Part shown: piece after piece, positions 21,357-33,708 of the stretch
Layout: every line of letters begins with the position of its first letter
Numbering within the stretch: position 1 is the first letter of the stretch
DNA from: Eutypella sp. D-1
Taxonomy: Eukaryota > Ascomycota > Sordariomycetes > Xylariales > Diatrypaceae
DNA length: 64,000 nt
Assembly: GCA_023313575.1 (NCBI GenBank)
Contig: JAJTTP010000013.1
Location: 682,001 to 746,000, forward strand
Direction of reading: 5' to 3'
Position numbers and translations under genes: made by a program
Notes under the pieces: model-generated
Told to the model about the DNA's origin: nothing
Seen by the model: only the letters and a program-made list of their open reading frames with translations
Database searches by the model: none

Positions 21357-24300
21357 CTAGGCGTACCGGCGCGCGAGGTCGACGGGGCCGAGGGCGGAAG
21401 TCAGGACGGGGCCGGGGCCGTCGAAGACCTCGACGAGGGCGACGGCGCCCGAGAAGGCGCAGCGCCCGACGCGCATACCGCCGCCGCCGGCGGGCCCGCC
21501 GTCGTTGAAGTGGTACGAGTCGTTCTCGGAGGACGACGCGATCCCCGCCGTTGTCACCGTGCCGCGCCGCCGGCTATACGACGCCGGGTCCTCCACCACG
21601 CCCCACGCCACCACGCCGCGTGCCGACTCGTGCGTCTGCGCTTCCACGTCCCCTCCTCCTGCCCCTGCCCCTCCTGCCCCTGCCCCTCCTTCTCCTCCGG
21701 GGCCTTCCCCTTCTTCCTCCAGCGGCGCGAGACGTGGCGGCCCCGCGGTCGGCGAGAGCAGGAGCGATGGTGACGACGGCGACGGCGTCAGTGGCGTTGT
21801 GGGCTGCTGCGGTAGCGGCTGTGTCTGCGCGGTGGTGGCGAGTTGCGCGAGCGGGGAGAACGGGGACATGGGGGTCGGTAGGCGGCCGGACAGGCGGCGC
21901 GGGGACGGCGTCGTGCGGTTCAGCGGCTGGCTGCTGCGGCGCCGGGCCGCGTGGGCGGCACGAGAGGGCGGGAACGGTTGCGGGAACGGGTGGCAGGCGG
22001 CGCTGAAGACGGCGGAGCACGAGCCGCCGCGCAGCGCCTGCGCCAGCGGGTTCGCCCGCACCTCCAGCCCCCGCTTCTCGTCATGCGCGTTGAGCAGTGG
22101 CGCTGCTGCTGGCCGCCGCAGGCCTAGCACTAACACGAATGCGGCGAGTGCCGCCAGAAGTGCGCACAGCGCTACCAGCGCCGTTGTGTTCACCGTCAGC
22201 GCCACAAGCGCCCGCGGCGGGTCGTCACGGCCTTCCTCCTCGGCGGCGATGACGACGATCGACGACACCGCCTGGCTCGCGAGGAACCCGGCCCCCGCGA
22301 ATAGCGCCAGCAAAGCCCAGGATACGGGCCGTGGCAGCGTCAGGTACAGCCCCGTGGTCTGCTGGCCGGAGGGGGTGGAGGAGACGCGCAGCGGGCGCGG
22401 GGCGGAGGGCGCGGCTGCGGTGGCGCTGCTGTCGATATCGTCGATCGCTGCGTACGACGCATACTCGTGGCCCAGGAAGTACATGGTCAGCAGCGCGTTG
22501 GCGGCCAGATAGAGCAAGGCGACGGGCAGCTGCGGCAGCGCCGACAGTAGGGCCGTCTGCACGGCGGCGTCATCCACGTGGTCCCGGTCCGCCGACGCCG
22601 GCTGCGCCGGCGACAAGAATGCCGTGTGCGCGATCCCGAGGGCGGGGAATAGCGGCGGTGTTGTCGCTGTCGGAGGTAGCGGGATCCCGACCGTGCCATC
22701 CTCGCCGCCGACGCGCCCTGGGCGCGCCAGCAACAGCGCCAGGCCCACGGCCGCGGGCCCGCAGGTCGACAGCCACGCCAGCGCCGAGATCATCCAGCGC
22801 ACCGCCGACGGGAAGTGCAGCCAGAGGTGGGTGCGGGGCACGAAGGGGGTGCCGAGGGGCTCGCGGGTGCGGCTGCCGGTATCTGCGGAGGCGGAGTGGC
22901 CGAGGACGCCCCAGCCGCGGCCGCGCCGCGCGTCCTGCTTCGTCAGCATGCAGGCGCCCTCGGTGGCGGGGTCGGGCCGCCGCAGGAATGACCGTAGGGC
23001 GTCGCCCACCGTCGCTAGGGGCGCGAACGTCGAGCGCGCTAGGATCGTCGCCATCGAGAGCACCAGCGCCAGGTTTAGGAGCATCACGATCCCGAACAGC
23101 GGCCCGTTTAGGTTGATGGTGCACGTCGTCGTCGGATCGGTCGGCGGCTCGGTTCCCGGTAGACTCCCTCCCCGTGTTATGTAGATTGTTGCATTATATC
23201 TGTGTCACGAGTCAGCCTACCAACAACTTTTCCTTCCGTTTCTGTCATTGTCTCTCTTCATATCAACCTCCCTTCGTCTTCTTTTTGCTATTCCTTTTTT
23301 TTTTTTTCATTTTACTCCACGCTAATTCCCCTCACATAACTTCCGTCATTGGTCATAATTGCTCCCGGGAAGAAAAGATTCAGTAACCTACATTACTTGT
23401 ATTGAGACGGCCGTGAAAAGTACGATCGAGGCCAGTGTGGCGCGGAAGCCGGATATGTGACGGAGGTTGCGGACGGAGGGGACGCCGATATCGAGCCAGC
23501 GCTTACGGCCGTGAGCGCGGTCGACCTCGCGGCGGGTGGGGCTCGAAAGGACCTGGAAGGCGTAGTTGGCGCCGGCGAGGAGGGCGACGCCGAAGATGTT
23601 GACGAGGGCGCGTAGGCCAATGCCGATGCGGTCGGCGCGGTCGCAGCCACCGACCCAGACGGCCGAGTCGCCCGCGAACATCCGCGTCCGGGTCGACACC
23701 ACGATTAGCAGCACCAGCTCCACCCCCAGCACCAGCACCGCCACCAGTGAGTTGAAGACCACGCCGCCGCGCCATCCCGATAAGTGGCGCCGCAGCCCGC
23801 TGTGCCGGCTCGCGCTGCTCCCACCGCCCCCGCTCCCGCCCGGCCCATTGACCCCTTGCGTTAAATCGGTGCTCGACGAATAATAATGGCCGTACTCGAC
23901 GGGGAAAGAGGCATAGGTGTCGCGGGGCGGCGTGAGGCCGGCGACGCGGGCGCCCTGGCGGGACTGCCGCTGCTGCTGCTCGCGGCGGAGGGCGAGGGTC
24001 TCGGGGGTCTCGCCGCGGATGTAGTTGACGATGTAGTCGGGGACGATGCTGCGGGAGATGCTGGTGGCGTCGTCGGGGGTCAAGCGAAGGAAGGACCGGT
24101 GCTGCCAGCCGGCCCACCGGAAATTCGAGAACGTCGACATCGACATCGCCGTGGACGGCGCCTCCGATGCCGTCCGGCTGTGTCCCGACTGGCTGTTCTT
24201 CGACCGGCTATGTCCCGACCGGCTCGGATGATAGAACGGCCACGCTATTGACCGCCGCGTGCCCCTCGTTGGTGGCGGCCGCGAAGATGATGAGTACTCT

Positions 24301-24520
24301 GTGGCCTCTTGGATCCTGTGTATCCCGTTAGATCTCTGGTCCCCTTTATTATTAAAAGAGGGGTCCCTTTTGAAGGGGAAAGGGGGGCTTTCAATTACAT
24401 TTCTAAAGGCTCAACATTCCGGGCGATCCCGTTATCGTCATAGACGTATCTCGCACCGGAAGAAGAATTAGGCCCGTCATTGTTGCTGCTGCCATATCTA
24501 GAAGAGCCTCCCGGATCCAT
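21357..24520 (-). CDS. DUF6536-type multi-pass membrane protein
   Basis: Three exons, 24520-24399, 24315-23392 and 23199-21357, give 962 residues. Introns are 83 bp (donor GTAATT, branch CTAAC, acceptor CACAG) and 192 bp (donor GTAGGT, acceptor CACAG). The start at 24520 is preferred because the frame upstream of the internal ATG at 24146 still reads as Ser/Arg-rich protein and splices in phase to MDPGGSSRYGSS. From about residue 220 the DUF6536 pattern appears: GWRGGVVFNSL, a hydrophobic helix, then RALVNIFGVALLAGANYAFQ, SSPTRREVDRAHGRKRWLDI and PSVRNLR. Further hydrophobic helices follow, and the last 250 residues are Pro/Ala/Gly-rich and probably cytosolic. Function in this fungal family is unknown. 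GC content is far above that of the flanks. Confidence 0.88.
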
Positions 24521-27463
24521 TGCTCGTTGGTTGGCGGATGGGTGGGTGGGAGTGCAGCTCAAACGCTCGCTGCGGCTGCTACGTTGCTGAGCCCTTCTTC
24601 GAATCGGAAGACATATATTTAACACTACTATAGACGGTCGTGAGGTGGTAGTAGTAATAATAGAAATATTACCAGTAATAATTATTGTAACGTAAAAGGC
24701 CGAACGAATCGGAAAAGCGAAGGAATAGAATGGATAAGAGAGAGAGGCCCGGTCACGAGAGGGGCAAGTCAAGAAGCGAAAAAGAGCAAGAAACGAATGG
24801 CCACAGCAAGTATACAAACGAGGTGTATAGCTAGCTCCGTATCCAGGACAGGAGTGGCTGCGGTGTGAAAAGAAAAAAACGAGCGAACGAACGAACAGAA
24901 AACAGTGACTAACTGTGCGGTGTAGTGCGGTTGGCAATGCAGAATAGAGGATGAACATCGGCCAACCGACCCATGAGAAGGATGAGATGGCTTTCTTGCG
25001 TAGTAGGCCGGACTACTAGAGATTGCATATACAGGGCCGCCTGGGCGCATCGGATAATAACGAATCTGTGCGTCTCTCTACCGTCCGCTATTGCCTACCT
25101 TACCCACTGCTGCCAAAGTCCCTGGTTCATTTCTATCTTCAACTTGCGATCAGATCCATGCTTAGGGCCGCCGTGTGCTGTTCTGTCCCTCTCCCATTTT
25201 CCCTCTAGAACCAGCGTAGTCGTAGTCCATTCCATGTATGGTCCGGTCGTGTACTTGGACGCCCAAGAGCTGACAGGGGGGCATTGAAGACGTCAGGGGG
25301 GAGGTGAGAGAATCGCCAATCAGGAACGCCGTCTCGCGGGTTCACCCCACTAACGGCTGTCTTGGGTTTAAATTGAAACGGGGGTGAAGACATCGTAGAC
25401 CCCGGTCCCTCCTCCACCCACGATGCCACGATACCACCCACTAGCTTAAGTTATGTATGTAACTAGCGCGAGCTGCATAAAAGGCAAAGAGATTTGGGCA
25501 AAGTTGAGGCGCGCGAGAGGGAGAGAGAGCCGGCTTGTGCCACGGAGCCGCGTGGTATGCATATGTACGTATGTTGCATGAGTGTGTGCCTATTTAGGTA
25601 TGCATCCATGGATAGGGGAGATGCACTCTTGCGTTGTTCTCTCGCGCTAAGGCACGCTGCCGGCTCTTCGCTAAAGCACTTTACCGCCAATGCTTCCATT
25701 CCCGAGCAAGTGTATACTATCCAATCTGCCAATCTAATATGCAGAGGCCTTGTTGGGCGCCGATTCGATCTTCGGTGAGTCACGTCACGTCGCCGGCGTG
25801 AACCGGGAAAGCCAGGCCAGAAAGTCCAGGTCTTTTGCATCGCACTATTGTATGTATGTAAAGAATGTTTTGGAAGCATGAACGCCATGGTCGGGTTTGT
25901 TGAGTGGTTGCATAAAAACCCGCTGACATACGTACTTCGTACAGGTATGTGGCTTGTGTTAGCGAACTTGTGTTGGTATTTTTATCTCATTTAGGAGGAC
26001 ATCGCCCTTCTCGAGAGACCCACCTCCACCGCGGTACGAGCCTGTAGCGTCGGCGCAAAAAGCACGACCAGTGTTTCAGAGGGCTTTCGAGGTGGTCGAA
26101 AGCAGTCATGATGCCGTGCCCATCCCAGGGAATCCGATTTCCAGACACAACGCGAATTATACTTATACATACGAATGATAGGCTATTATACACAAGTTGG
26201 CGGTACATAAGTATATATAAGTTTGCATGAATTTCCATCCGGTTCGCTCTTCACTAAAAAGTTATAAAAACTTTTCTAGCCAATGATCGGAATCTCTTTA
26301 GCATGTGATATGTGATCTGCAATTACACATACGACAGCATCCGAGAGATTATGTGGTGGACAAGGGGGAGCAGGGTGATGCAGCGGGAGACTCGTTATCG
26401 ATATGATAGATAAGGTATCCTGTAGGTATCGTATAACATCATTCGATCACAACCCTCGTATTTCTATAGATCACCCCCTCCCCGCAGTCCCCCTACCTTG
26501 AGGTGTTGATAGCCATGACATAGGGTGACATTAATCGCACAGAACCGCATTGCCATCAAGACCTTACCGTGGCACTTCACATAGCGTTGATGATTTACAC
26601 ATTGGCAAACGACACATTGCTACATAATTTGCAATGGCTTTGCTAAGGCTGGTAGGGGCCTGGTACCGACAATAGCTATCGTTACTGTTAGCATGTGCTT
26701 TGAACCCAATGTGCTATTCCTGCCGAAGGTTAGACTGAGTGGTCGATATAACTCTAAATCCGGTAATTCGATGCAGGTCCGCACTCTGGCGACTGGCGGC
26801 GCAAAGCTCCTCGTCACGACAGAGTCGCATCTTTATCTGATTATCTCGTAAACTGCTTACGGTGGCATCCATGCTCTGACCTGACCAAGCCATCGTGGAC
26901 TTGTCACCAGCGGGAGGGGTTTACGGGGTAAAGGATGACGATCATTTCTCCCCACCGACGGTGTCGTTCGAGACGTATCTAATAGCGCGGTGCTCGACGT
27001 CGAATCAAGCACCGTCTAGCCGGGAACCGACCCAGCGGGCCACGTCTGCCAATCACGCGGCCGCTCGTCTGGGGCGCGTTGCAGCAGCGCCATGGACGTT
27101 CTTGACTAAACACCTCTCCTGCCGGCTAGGCAGCCGCATTACTCTCTGATGACCATCGAGCGAGAATGCAGGACCGATCGAGGAGGGGGAAATGGGCGCC
27201 TGACCGGTAGACCCGCCCTTGTGAACCGTGGGTTTATATATATATATAATGCTAGTTCTCGTTGCTGACTCGGGCTTTCCTGGCTAGTATTCGCTACCGA
27301 TATTATTCTACTGCAGCACACAAAGCAAGGAGGTGTCTGTCAAAGTTTCCCCTATAAGGTTCTCTAGCACCGGCAGCTAGTGGAGACATCTGGCATTCTG
27401 TCTACCAATAGCAACCACTACTTTCACGCATAACCTAACCCACCCACCAAACAAACACTGGAC
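24521..27463. other. Intergenic region
   Basis: No supported gene lies between the divergent DUF6536 gene and the 112-residue gene. Short frames on both strands look random. The region holds the promoters of both neighbours; a TATATATATATA stretch lies at about 27236-27247. Confidence 0.5.
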
Positions 27464-27890
27464 ATGGCTTCCAGCGGGGCGAACCCGGACCTCGCGGCCC
27501 TGAACTCGGCCACGATGGGTGCCCAGTTCCCGGAGATCACGATGCCGGACGGAAGCAAGGTGCAGACGGGGACCGTGGGGTGAGTGGCCCGCCCAACCCC
27601 GCGTCCGCAAATGTGCACGTCCAAGAAAAAGAGTGGCTTTTTAAAATACTAACCGAAAGAACAACAGTGCGCTCTTGATCAACGTCCGCGCGTATAACGA
27701 GGCGCACGCCGCGGGGGATGCGCAGAAGACGGCTAAGCTCGAGGAGGCCATGGCCGCGGCGTTGCCGCTTCTCGACAAGGTCGGCTTGTTCGACCTGTTC
27801 ACTCCCGACGAGTGGATCCAGGGGAGCAACGAGGGCCGGAGGGCTGTGGGTAGGCTGTACAAGGAATTCAAGGCGAGGCAAAGCTCGTAG
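27464..27890 (+). CDS. Small conserved-looking soluble protein of unknown function
   Basis: Two exons, 27464-27579 and 27668-27890, give 112 residues across an 88-bp intron (donor GTGAGT, acceptor AACAG). The reading is compact and well ordered: an N-terminal ATMGAQFPEITMPDGSKVQTG strand-turn segment cut by the intron at TGTVG, then helices ALLINVRAYNEAHAAG, EEAMAAALPLLDKVGLF and GSNEGRRAVGRLYKEF. No signal peptide or membrane segment is present. The look is that of a conserved small alpha-rich domain, but I cannot name the family with certainty. A cytosolic location is inferred from composition only. Confidence 0.82.
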
Positions 27891-28715
27891 ATGTGACGAC
27901 GATTCATATTTGGCATATGTACCTACTCAGTTTCTCAATACCCGACCAGCCTTGATATTACCATTGCAGGCGGATCTTTCCCAACTTCAGTCAGCATGTA
28001 TATTATAGGCACTTGTTTGAAAGCACATATATTCTCGCATTGAAGTTCCATGATTACACCCCTGTAGTACAAAAACAAGGAAAAGGGGGTAAGTAAAATA
28101 GATGCCTGTTACAAAGCTCGCCTTAAACCTCTGCTGAATTGAGGGTCATGGCTGTCTAGTGAGATGTACAGTGTAAGATATTGTAATGATCGTGTATATA
28201 GAGAAACATCCTCCTACTCTGTTAGGTAGCACCTGCCAGAACCATTCAGTCTCAACTCCGGCTCGAAGGTCCGCAAGACTTATCCATAGGGACGGGGAAC
28301 AACCCTTTAAAGTGGACCTCCTCTACCGGTGGCCCCCGAACGGTTTAAAGCGGATATACTCTTCTCCGACGCAAACTTTCATTGGCTAGAAACACAATAG
28401 GTCCATTTATTTTAGTTATGTACTTCAGTACCTAGAGCTTCACTAGCACCTTAGCCGTTGACAAGGGTATAGAAAAAAAAATTCGAGAAATCCTTACTAT
28501 CAGTTAAACCAGAGCAGCTCGTACAGTCCCAATTGATTTTGATAACGAAACTTCAACACGATAACGACGAATTTTCACAACAGAAGGGAGACGCAACAAA
28601 TCCTCTGCCAGCAATTCAATTCGACGACCCAACATCACGAGAATATCAATTCTTCGAGTCGAGTACCGTAGAGGGTCAATTTAAAAAAACCACCCCGGAG
28701 GGAAATCACATCAAA
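27891..28715. other. Intergenic region upstream of nhp2
   Basis: No gene was seen. The frame of nhp2 stays open upstream to 28533 without an internal stop. The leader is A-rich with AACATCAAAATGG around the chosen start at 28716, so the upstream part is taken as 5' leader. Confidence 0.5.
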
Positions 28716-29764
28716 ATGGGGGCGACGAAGCCAGAGAAGGCGGACAAGAAGGAGAAGAAGGAGAAGAAAGACAAGAAGCGCAGCGAAGCGGACGGTGTAA
28801 GCAAGTCGTCGTCCTCGAAGAAGGACAAGAAGGAGAAAAAGGAGAAGAAGGAGAAGCTGAAGAACGCCGTCTCCACCGCTCTCGACGCCCAGTTGGAGAA
28901 TGGCGGCGGCGACGTCACGACCCTCGCCATTATCAAAGCGGACAAGGACGACGACAACACCAAGACCGCCACCGTATTAAAGCCCGTCGTCGGCGCGCTC
29001 GTGCCCTTCGCGAGACCCCTGGCGGATGAGAAGGGAACGAAGAAGATCATGAAGTCGGTCAGGAAGGGTATGTATTGCCACCCCCGCTCCCGTCCCAGGC
29101 TTTCGATTGTTACCCCTATATACTATACTATATTCCTATATCCCATCCCATCCATTGCCGCCGGAAATCTCCAGCCACGACACAACTGCCCTCGATGATA
29201 GTGATTCTACACTCGGAGAAACAGAAGCATGCCCCTTTCAGATTCCACCACTGCCACATTCCCCCTCCCCGGCGCGGGTCCCCTACACTACCAAAAGCGA
29301 AAGACTGACTCTTGTCCCCCAAAACAGCGGCGAAGCACAAGACTCTCAAGCGCGGCGTGAAGGAGGTAGTGAAGTCACTGCGGAAGTCGCCGGCAGCGGG
29401 CCCGCACAACACGAGCTCGTTCCCGGGGGTGGTGGTGCTGGCGGGGGACATCAGTCCCGCGGACGTGATCAGCCACATCCCCGTACTATGCGAGGACGTG
29501 AACGCGCCGTACATCTTCGTCGCGTCGCGCGCCGAGCTCGGCGCCGCCGGCTCCACGAAGCGGCCTACCAGCGTCGTCATGGTCACTGAGAAGCCGCGTC
29601 CCGGGAAGAAGGATGATAAGAAGGACGATAAGAAGAGTAGCAAGAAGACGGATGGTGGTGAGGGAAGCGGTGCCGAGGATGATGTCGAGGATTTTGCCGA
29701 GGTCTACAAGGACCTCGTCAAGCTCGTTGAGAAGGAGAGCCGGAATCAGCTCAAGTTCACGTGA
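28716..29764 (+). CDS. nhp2: H/ACA snoRNP core protein Nhp2 (L7Ae family)
   Basis: Two exons, 28716-29067 and 29328-29764, give 262 residues; the 260-bp intron has donor GTATGT and acceptor AACAG. The L7Ae domain begins at about residue 116 (VRKAAKHKTLKRGVKEVVKSL). It contains the family signature VVVLAGDISPADVISHIPVLCED and the LGAAGSTKRPTSVVMV strand that identify Nhp2 rather than Snu13 or L8. Nhp2 works in the nucleolus with Cbf5, Nop10 and Gar1 to guide pseudouridylation and rRNA processing. The protein is longer than yeast Nhp2 (about 156 residues) because of a Lys/Glu-rich N-terminal arm of about 60 residues and a second Lys/Asp-rich block at the C-terminal side, both likely disordered. 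Confidence 0.93.
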
Positions 29765-31042
29765 GAGTGAGAAAGTTGAGAAGGGGGGGAGAGGGGGCGA
29801 ACAAGGAAAATATTGGGAGCGGAGTCTTGAACTTTTTTTTCTTCTAATCCTGCCTGCCTACTACCTACCTCTCTCCCACCTCTTCGAGCCCGACCTATAA
29901 ATATCCTACCTACCTATCTACTCTTTAATGCCAATCCCAAACCATCCATCCACCCATCCAATCAATCCCCCTTGTTCGGTAGGGGCGACGAAGATGCGGC
30001 GCGGGCAGCACGCGCAACGATTGACCACGGCCTCGGCACTGTTATTAGGAGGGGGGCACGAATGAATGTCCCTTCCTACTCCCTGCGATTTTTTCACCTC
30101 CCGCATTTCCCCTGTTGATCAACTACACGGCATAGCGATGGTGGTGACGGAAACAGTCCGCACCCAGGCTACATGCCACATCCCGGGCTTGCTCATGTTT
30201 AACGAAGAAGCCCCTCCCTCCCTGGGTCACGGTGGCCGTATCATACAGCAGACTCTACATCATATAAACGGGTTAAATCGATCGGAACATCATTGCATTT
30301 TTCCCACCGCTTCATGCTTCGATAATGGAGGTTGTGCGGAGGGGACAACGTGGATTTCATCGTCTCCTGCGTCTCCCCATCTCGTTCATCTTCGGCTGGC
30401 GTTTTTTCGAAAAGGGGGGACAGACCTCAAGTGGCTCCTGATGATGTATCTCTCTCGACCCCATGTATTTTCTTACCCGTTCTATTTTTCTCCCTTTTTT
30501 TTTCACCCTCTCTTTTTTCATCTACGGCGTCGGGGTTACCATAAAAGAGAAAATGAATTAAGCTGAAAATGTTCGAAAATGTTTGATGTCTTAAGAATGT
30601 GTATTACGTATCAATTCTCTGTGTATGCAATTCCACCTGCGCATATGGGATACGGTGATGTCTTAAATCAGGGGATGGATTAGAACAGCAAGTTCGAGAT
30701 CAGGTTCGAGCTACGTATCTCAGCTTTGCTGTAGCGAATCCCCTGGTCTTGGTGAGAATCGCCCCCCACGTGGCGCTCACAATCGGAGTATATTCGAGAT
30801 GCGATCCATCGCAGATAGGACTCGTGTGACGAGCATTTTTATTAGCGGAGCAATACTAGTACAAATCGTTTGGTTATTTCATTCCCCCCTCAGTTTCATC
30901 CCAAAAGAAAAAGACTCCTGATTGAAGAATCGGTTGAGAAAAGGAGAAAACCAGCACGTATCAGACAAGCACCTCCTTCAATCAACAAACCGCGAGCCCC
31001 TCTCCCCTCTTTCCTTCACGTTTCCTTGTCATCCATTCTCCC
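29765..31042. other. Convergent intergenic region
   Basis: The 3' flanks of nhp2 and the small membrane protein gene meet here. No gene was seen; frames such as 30066-30566 (plus) are low-complexity and motif-free. Confidence 0.5.
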
Positions 31043-31738
31043 TTAAGAGAAGGGATTCGTCCGGGTGCCCCACCAGGTCAGGAACAGCGAGAGGCCGAGG
31101 GTCTCGAAGACCTTGGCGGCGGCGCTCACGGCGACGGTGTCGAGGCTGCGCTTCTCGGTCAAGAGCTGGTTGAGGTACTGGAAATAAAGAGAGTGGTGAA
31201 ATTAGCTCCATCATTATCATTTATGATTACCATTTCAATGATAAACAAGGGGGGGGGGAGAGGGCTTACAGTAGGAGCCGAGGTGGCCAGGAAGATCAGG
31301 CTGCCGAGGTAAGCGGCGCCCTTATAGCTGAGGGTGCCGGTGGCGTTGATGAGAGCGCCGACGCCGTAAGACTGCAGGGCGGAGCCGACGAGCGACGTGC
31401 TCCAGGTCACGGCGGCCGACGACGCCTCCCGCGACCGCAGGAACTCCTCCTTCGTATCCGAAGCCTTCGCCCGCTGGTATGTCTGTCCCAGTAGCGGCGA
31501 GAGAACTACGCGGGTTATCGGCGGTGTTAGCTCATGGACAGGACATAAGCGGGTAAAAGGGGATGAAGGGGGAGGGGGATGGGGTAAGAATGTACCTGCC
31601 GTCTCGACCGTCTGGTTGAAGACGGTACCCAGGGCGATGGCCGAGGGCTTCACAGGAGGGAGGTCTAGAGGAGAGAAATTGGGTTAGTACGTGTGATTTT
31701 CATTGGCTGTGAGGTCATCACCAGAGACGAGCAGCCAT
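31043..31738 (-). CDS. Small membrane protein, possibly DUF1761-like; first exon uncertain
   Basis: Three exons are well supported: 31664-31596, 31505-31270 and 31177-31043, with introns of 90 and 92 bp and good GT/AG borders. They encode PSAIALGTVFNQTVETAV, SPLLGQTYQRA and a Ser/Ala-rich stretch. ALINATGTLSYKGAAYLGSL, LIFLATSAPT and a C-terminal LFLTWWGTRTNPFS follow. Three or four hydrophobic helices suggest a membrane protein. The SPLLGQTY and GTVFN elements are reminiscent of DUF1761, which is a weak link. The start is unclear: an ATG at 31738 fits the phase only with a poor GTCTCT donor (10-base first exon, about 149 residues in total). The better GTGATG donor six bases downstream would create a stop. 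A different upstream exon is possible. Confidence 0.7.
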
Positions 31739-31960
31739 GAAGACAAGTGACCGGCCGCGAGATAATATTATCGTCGGACGCCTAATGCCATCCGTGACCA
31801 CCTTGCGACGAAATCACCCGTCAAGGCTTGACCTCGGGGGCGGCGGTTTGGATCTTACAGTGCAGAGTAGTCATCGTGAAATCGGTGCTGATTACTTGGT
31901 TAGATTCAAGATGAGTAGGTAGAGAGATCTTTAGTGAAGATGAGGATGTGGATGAATAAA

Positions 31961-31979
31961 GGTAGGTAGGTAGGTAGGT
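31961..31979. repeat. (GGTA)n microsatellite
   Basis: About five tandem GGTA units. Confidence 0.85.
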
Positions 31980-33389
31980 TTACAAGATTACGTCTTTCAG
32001 CAAGGCGAGACAAGGCGTAATATATATTGAGTACCTCCTTCCTTAGCTTACCTTATCCTTTACTACTGGCGTTCTTCTTCTGTCACCCAACGGAAACCTA
32101 CCTACAAGTATACCCTACAGCTAAGGACGAAAAAATTGGGAAAAACCGATGACGAAACCACACACCTTTGAAAAAGCAGGAACAATGATCCGGCCCCTTG
32201 GGGCTCCCTATGTACCTCAATGCTCAAGCTCCAGGCCCGCCAAATAACCTACAGATGTACCCTATGACCTTATGATTGCTCTACGTATGACAACATTAAT
32301 CTTGCGTTTAGGTTAAGCACCTGCTCCCGAGGTCTCTTGAACAGCCAAAGGGGGCGTGTCGTGAAAGTGACGTAATAGACTTTCTTAAGCTCCTTATTTC
32401 ACCTTGGGTGCTCCTGTCATTTTTACATAGGAGGGGCCTAGACCGTGACCCACATATCCGGGTCTTCGAATGTACTGATGTACCATGTGTGGCTGCTACT
32501 GGGTATGGCTGACCTGGTGGGTGGCGTTCCGTACTTCATCCATAGGCTACTTTTCCTGCATCAGCTTTCTGTTTCGACTGGAAGTTTTCTTCCGCTAAAG
32601 TGCTGACCTACCTACTTAGTGTAATCACGGCTAGAGCCGGCGGCGCATTGGAGGGGCAAGTTATAAGGGGAGTCCACTATCCGTCTAAGTAAATCTAAGT
32701 AGGTAAGAATATGGGATTCGTCGAGTTTCTCCCGCTACCAAATATAAACTCCCCAATTACCTTAAAAACATTTTTTATACTTTTTCCTTTCTGCAAGAAT
32801 ACAGCTCCTCGGGTCCAGCCCTTTGGACTGCCGGATAAAACCTCCGGCGCCCTCGGCAGGGAAGGGGAGGGGAGGCGGGGGGAGAACGCAATGTAGGATG
32901 GGGCTTTAATGTCATTTGACTCCCCGATCCCCCCCTTGCGACTCGAGCCACAGCACAGACGACGACGACGACATCTGGACTCTAAGACGAGCTGCTCTTA
33001 GTCGTCCTAAGTATATATATATATATATGTGGAAAGAGAGCATAAATTGAAATCCAAAGATGTCCTTCTTTCCTTCGTCTTCCCCCTCCCTCCCTTTTTC
33101 GCTAAAAATGGTCCAGAGTATTCATTCATTCATTCACTTCAACATGTACCGGCAGGGTCAAGTTTTTTTTTTCTTCCCTTCTTTCCATAGATGAGAAGAG
33201 AGGAGAGAGAGAGAGAAAGAGGAGATAAAAAAGTCCTTTTCCTGTATTTCATTTCATTTCGTCTCGTTTTCGCTACTCACAAAAGGGGGGTTAAGTAGAA
33301 GGGGGAGAGAAGGAAGAAGGAAGAAGGGAAAAGAAAAAGTGGGTTTCCCGAAAAACAGGCTTCTTCAGTAATTAAAACATCGTAACATA

Positions 33390-33426
33390 AGTAGTAATAG
33401 TAATAGTAGTAGTAGTAGTAGTAGTA
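33390..33426. repeat. (AGT/ATA)n microsatellite
   Basis: AGTAGTAATAGTAATAGT followed by six further AGT units. Confidence 0.85.
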
Positions 33427-33708
33427 AAAGTCTTTTTGAGAGACATCAAGAGAGACGGGGGGGATCGTTAAGGGTTCTAAGGGAGAGAGCAGTGTTGTCC
33501 CCCCTTGCCCTCCACCCGACGCAATCCCCCCCTTTCCCCGCTTCTAATCCGACTTTTTTTTCTTCTTCTCTTTTTTTTGTTTCAATTCTTGCGGGCGCTT
33601 TGTTTGCCTCGTCTTGGAAAAAAAATTTCATCATCGTTCCGTCTTCCTCTCTTTTTTCAACTATAGATAAAAGATAATAACACACACTCTCTCTCCTCCG
33701 GCCTGCTG

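Larger units (their letters stand above)
31739..33708. other. Intergenic region with several microsatellites
   Basis: No gene was seen. The region contains a TAGG run at 31961-31979, an (AT)n run at 33011-33028, purine/pyrimidine tracts and an (AGT)n array at 33390-33426. The last 300 bases are probably the nem1 3' flank. Confidence 0.5.

Noticed and set aside
21505..23116. Several frames of 150-335 codons overlapping the DUF6536 gene
   Set aside because: High GC makes all frames open; only the minus frame with hydrophobic helices is consistent with a family.
30066..30566. 166-codon frame downstream of nhp2
   Set aside because: Phe-rich low-complexity tail from T-tracts; no motif.
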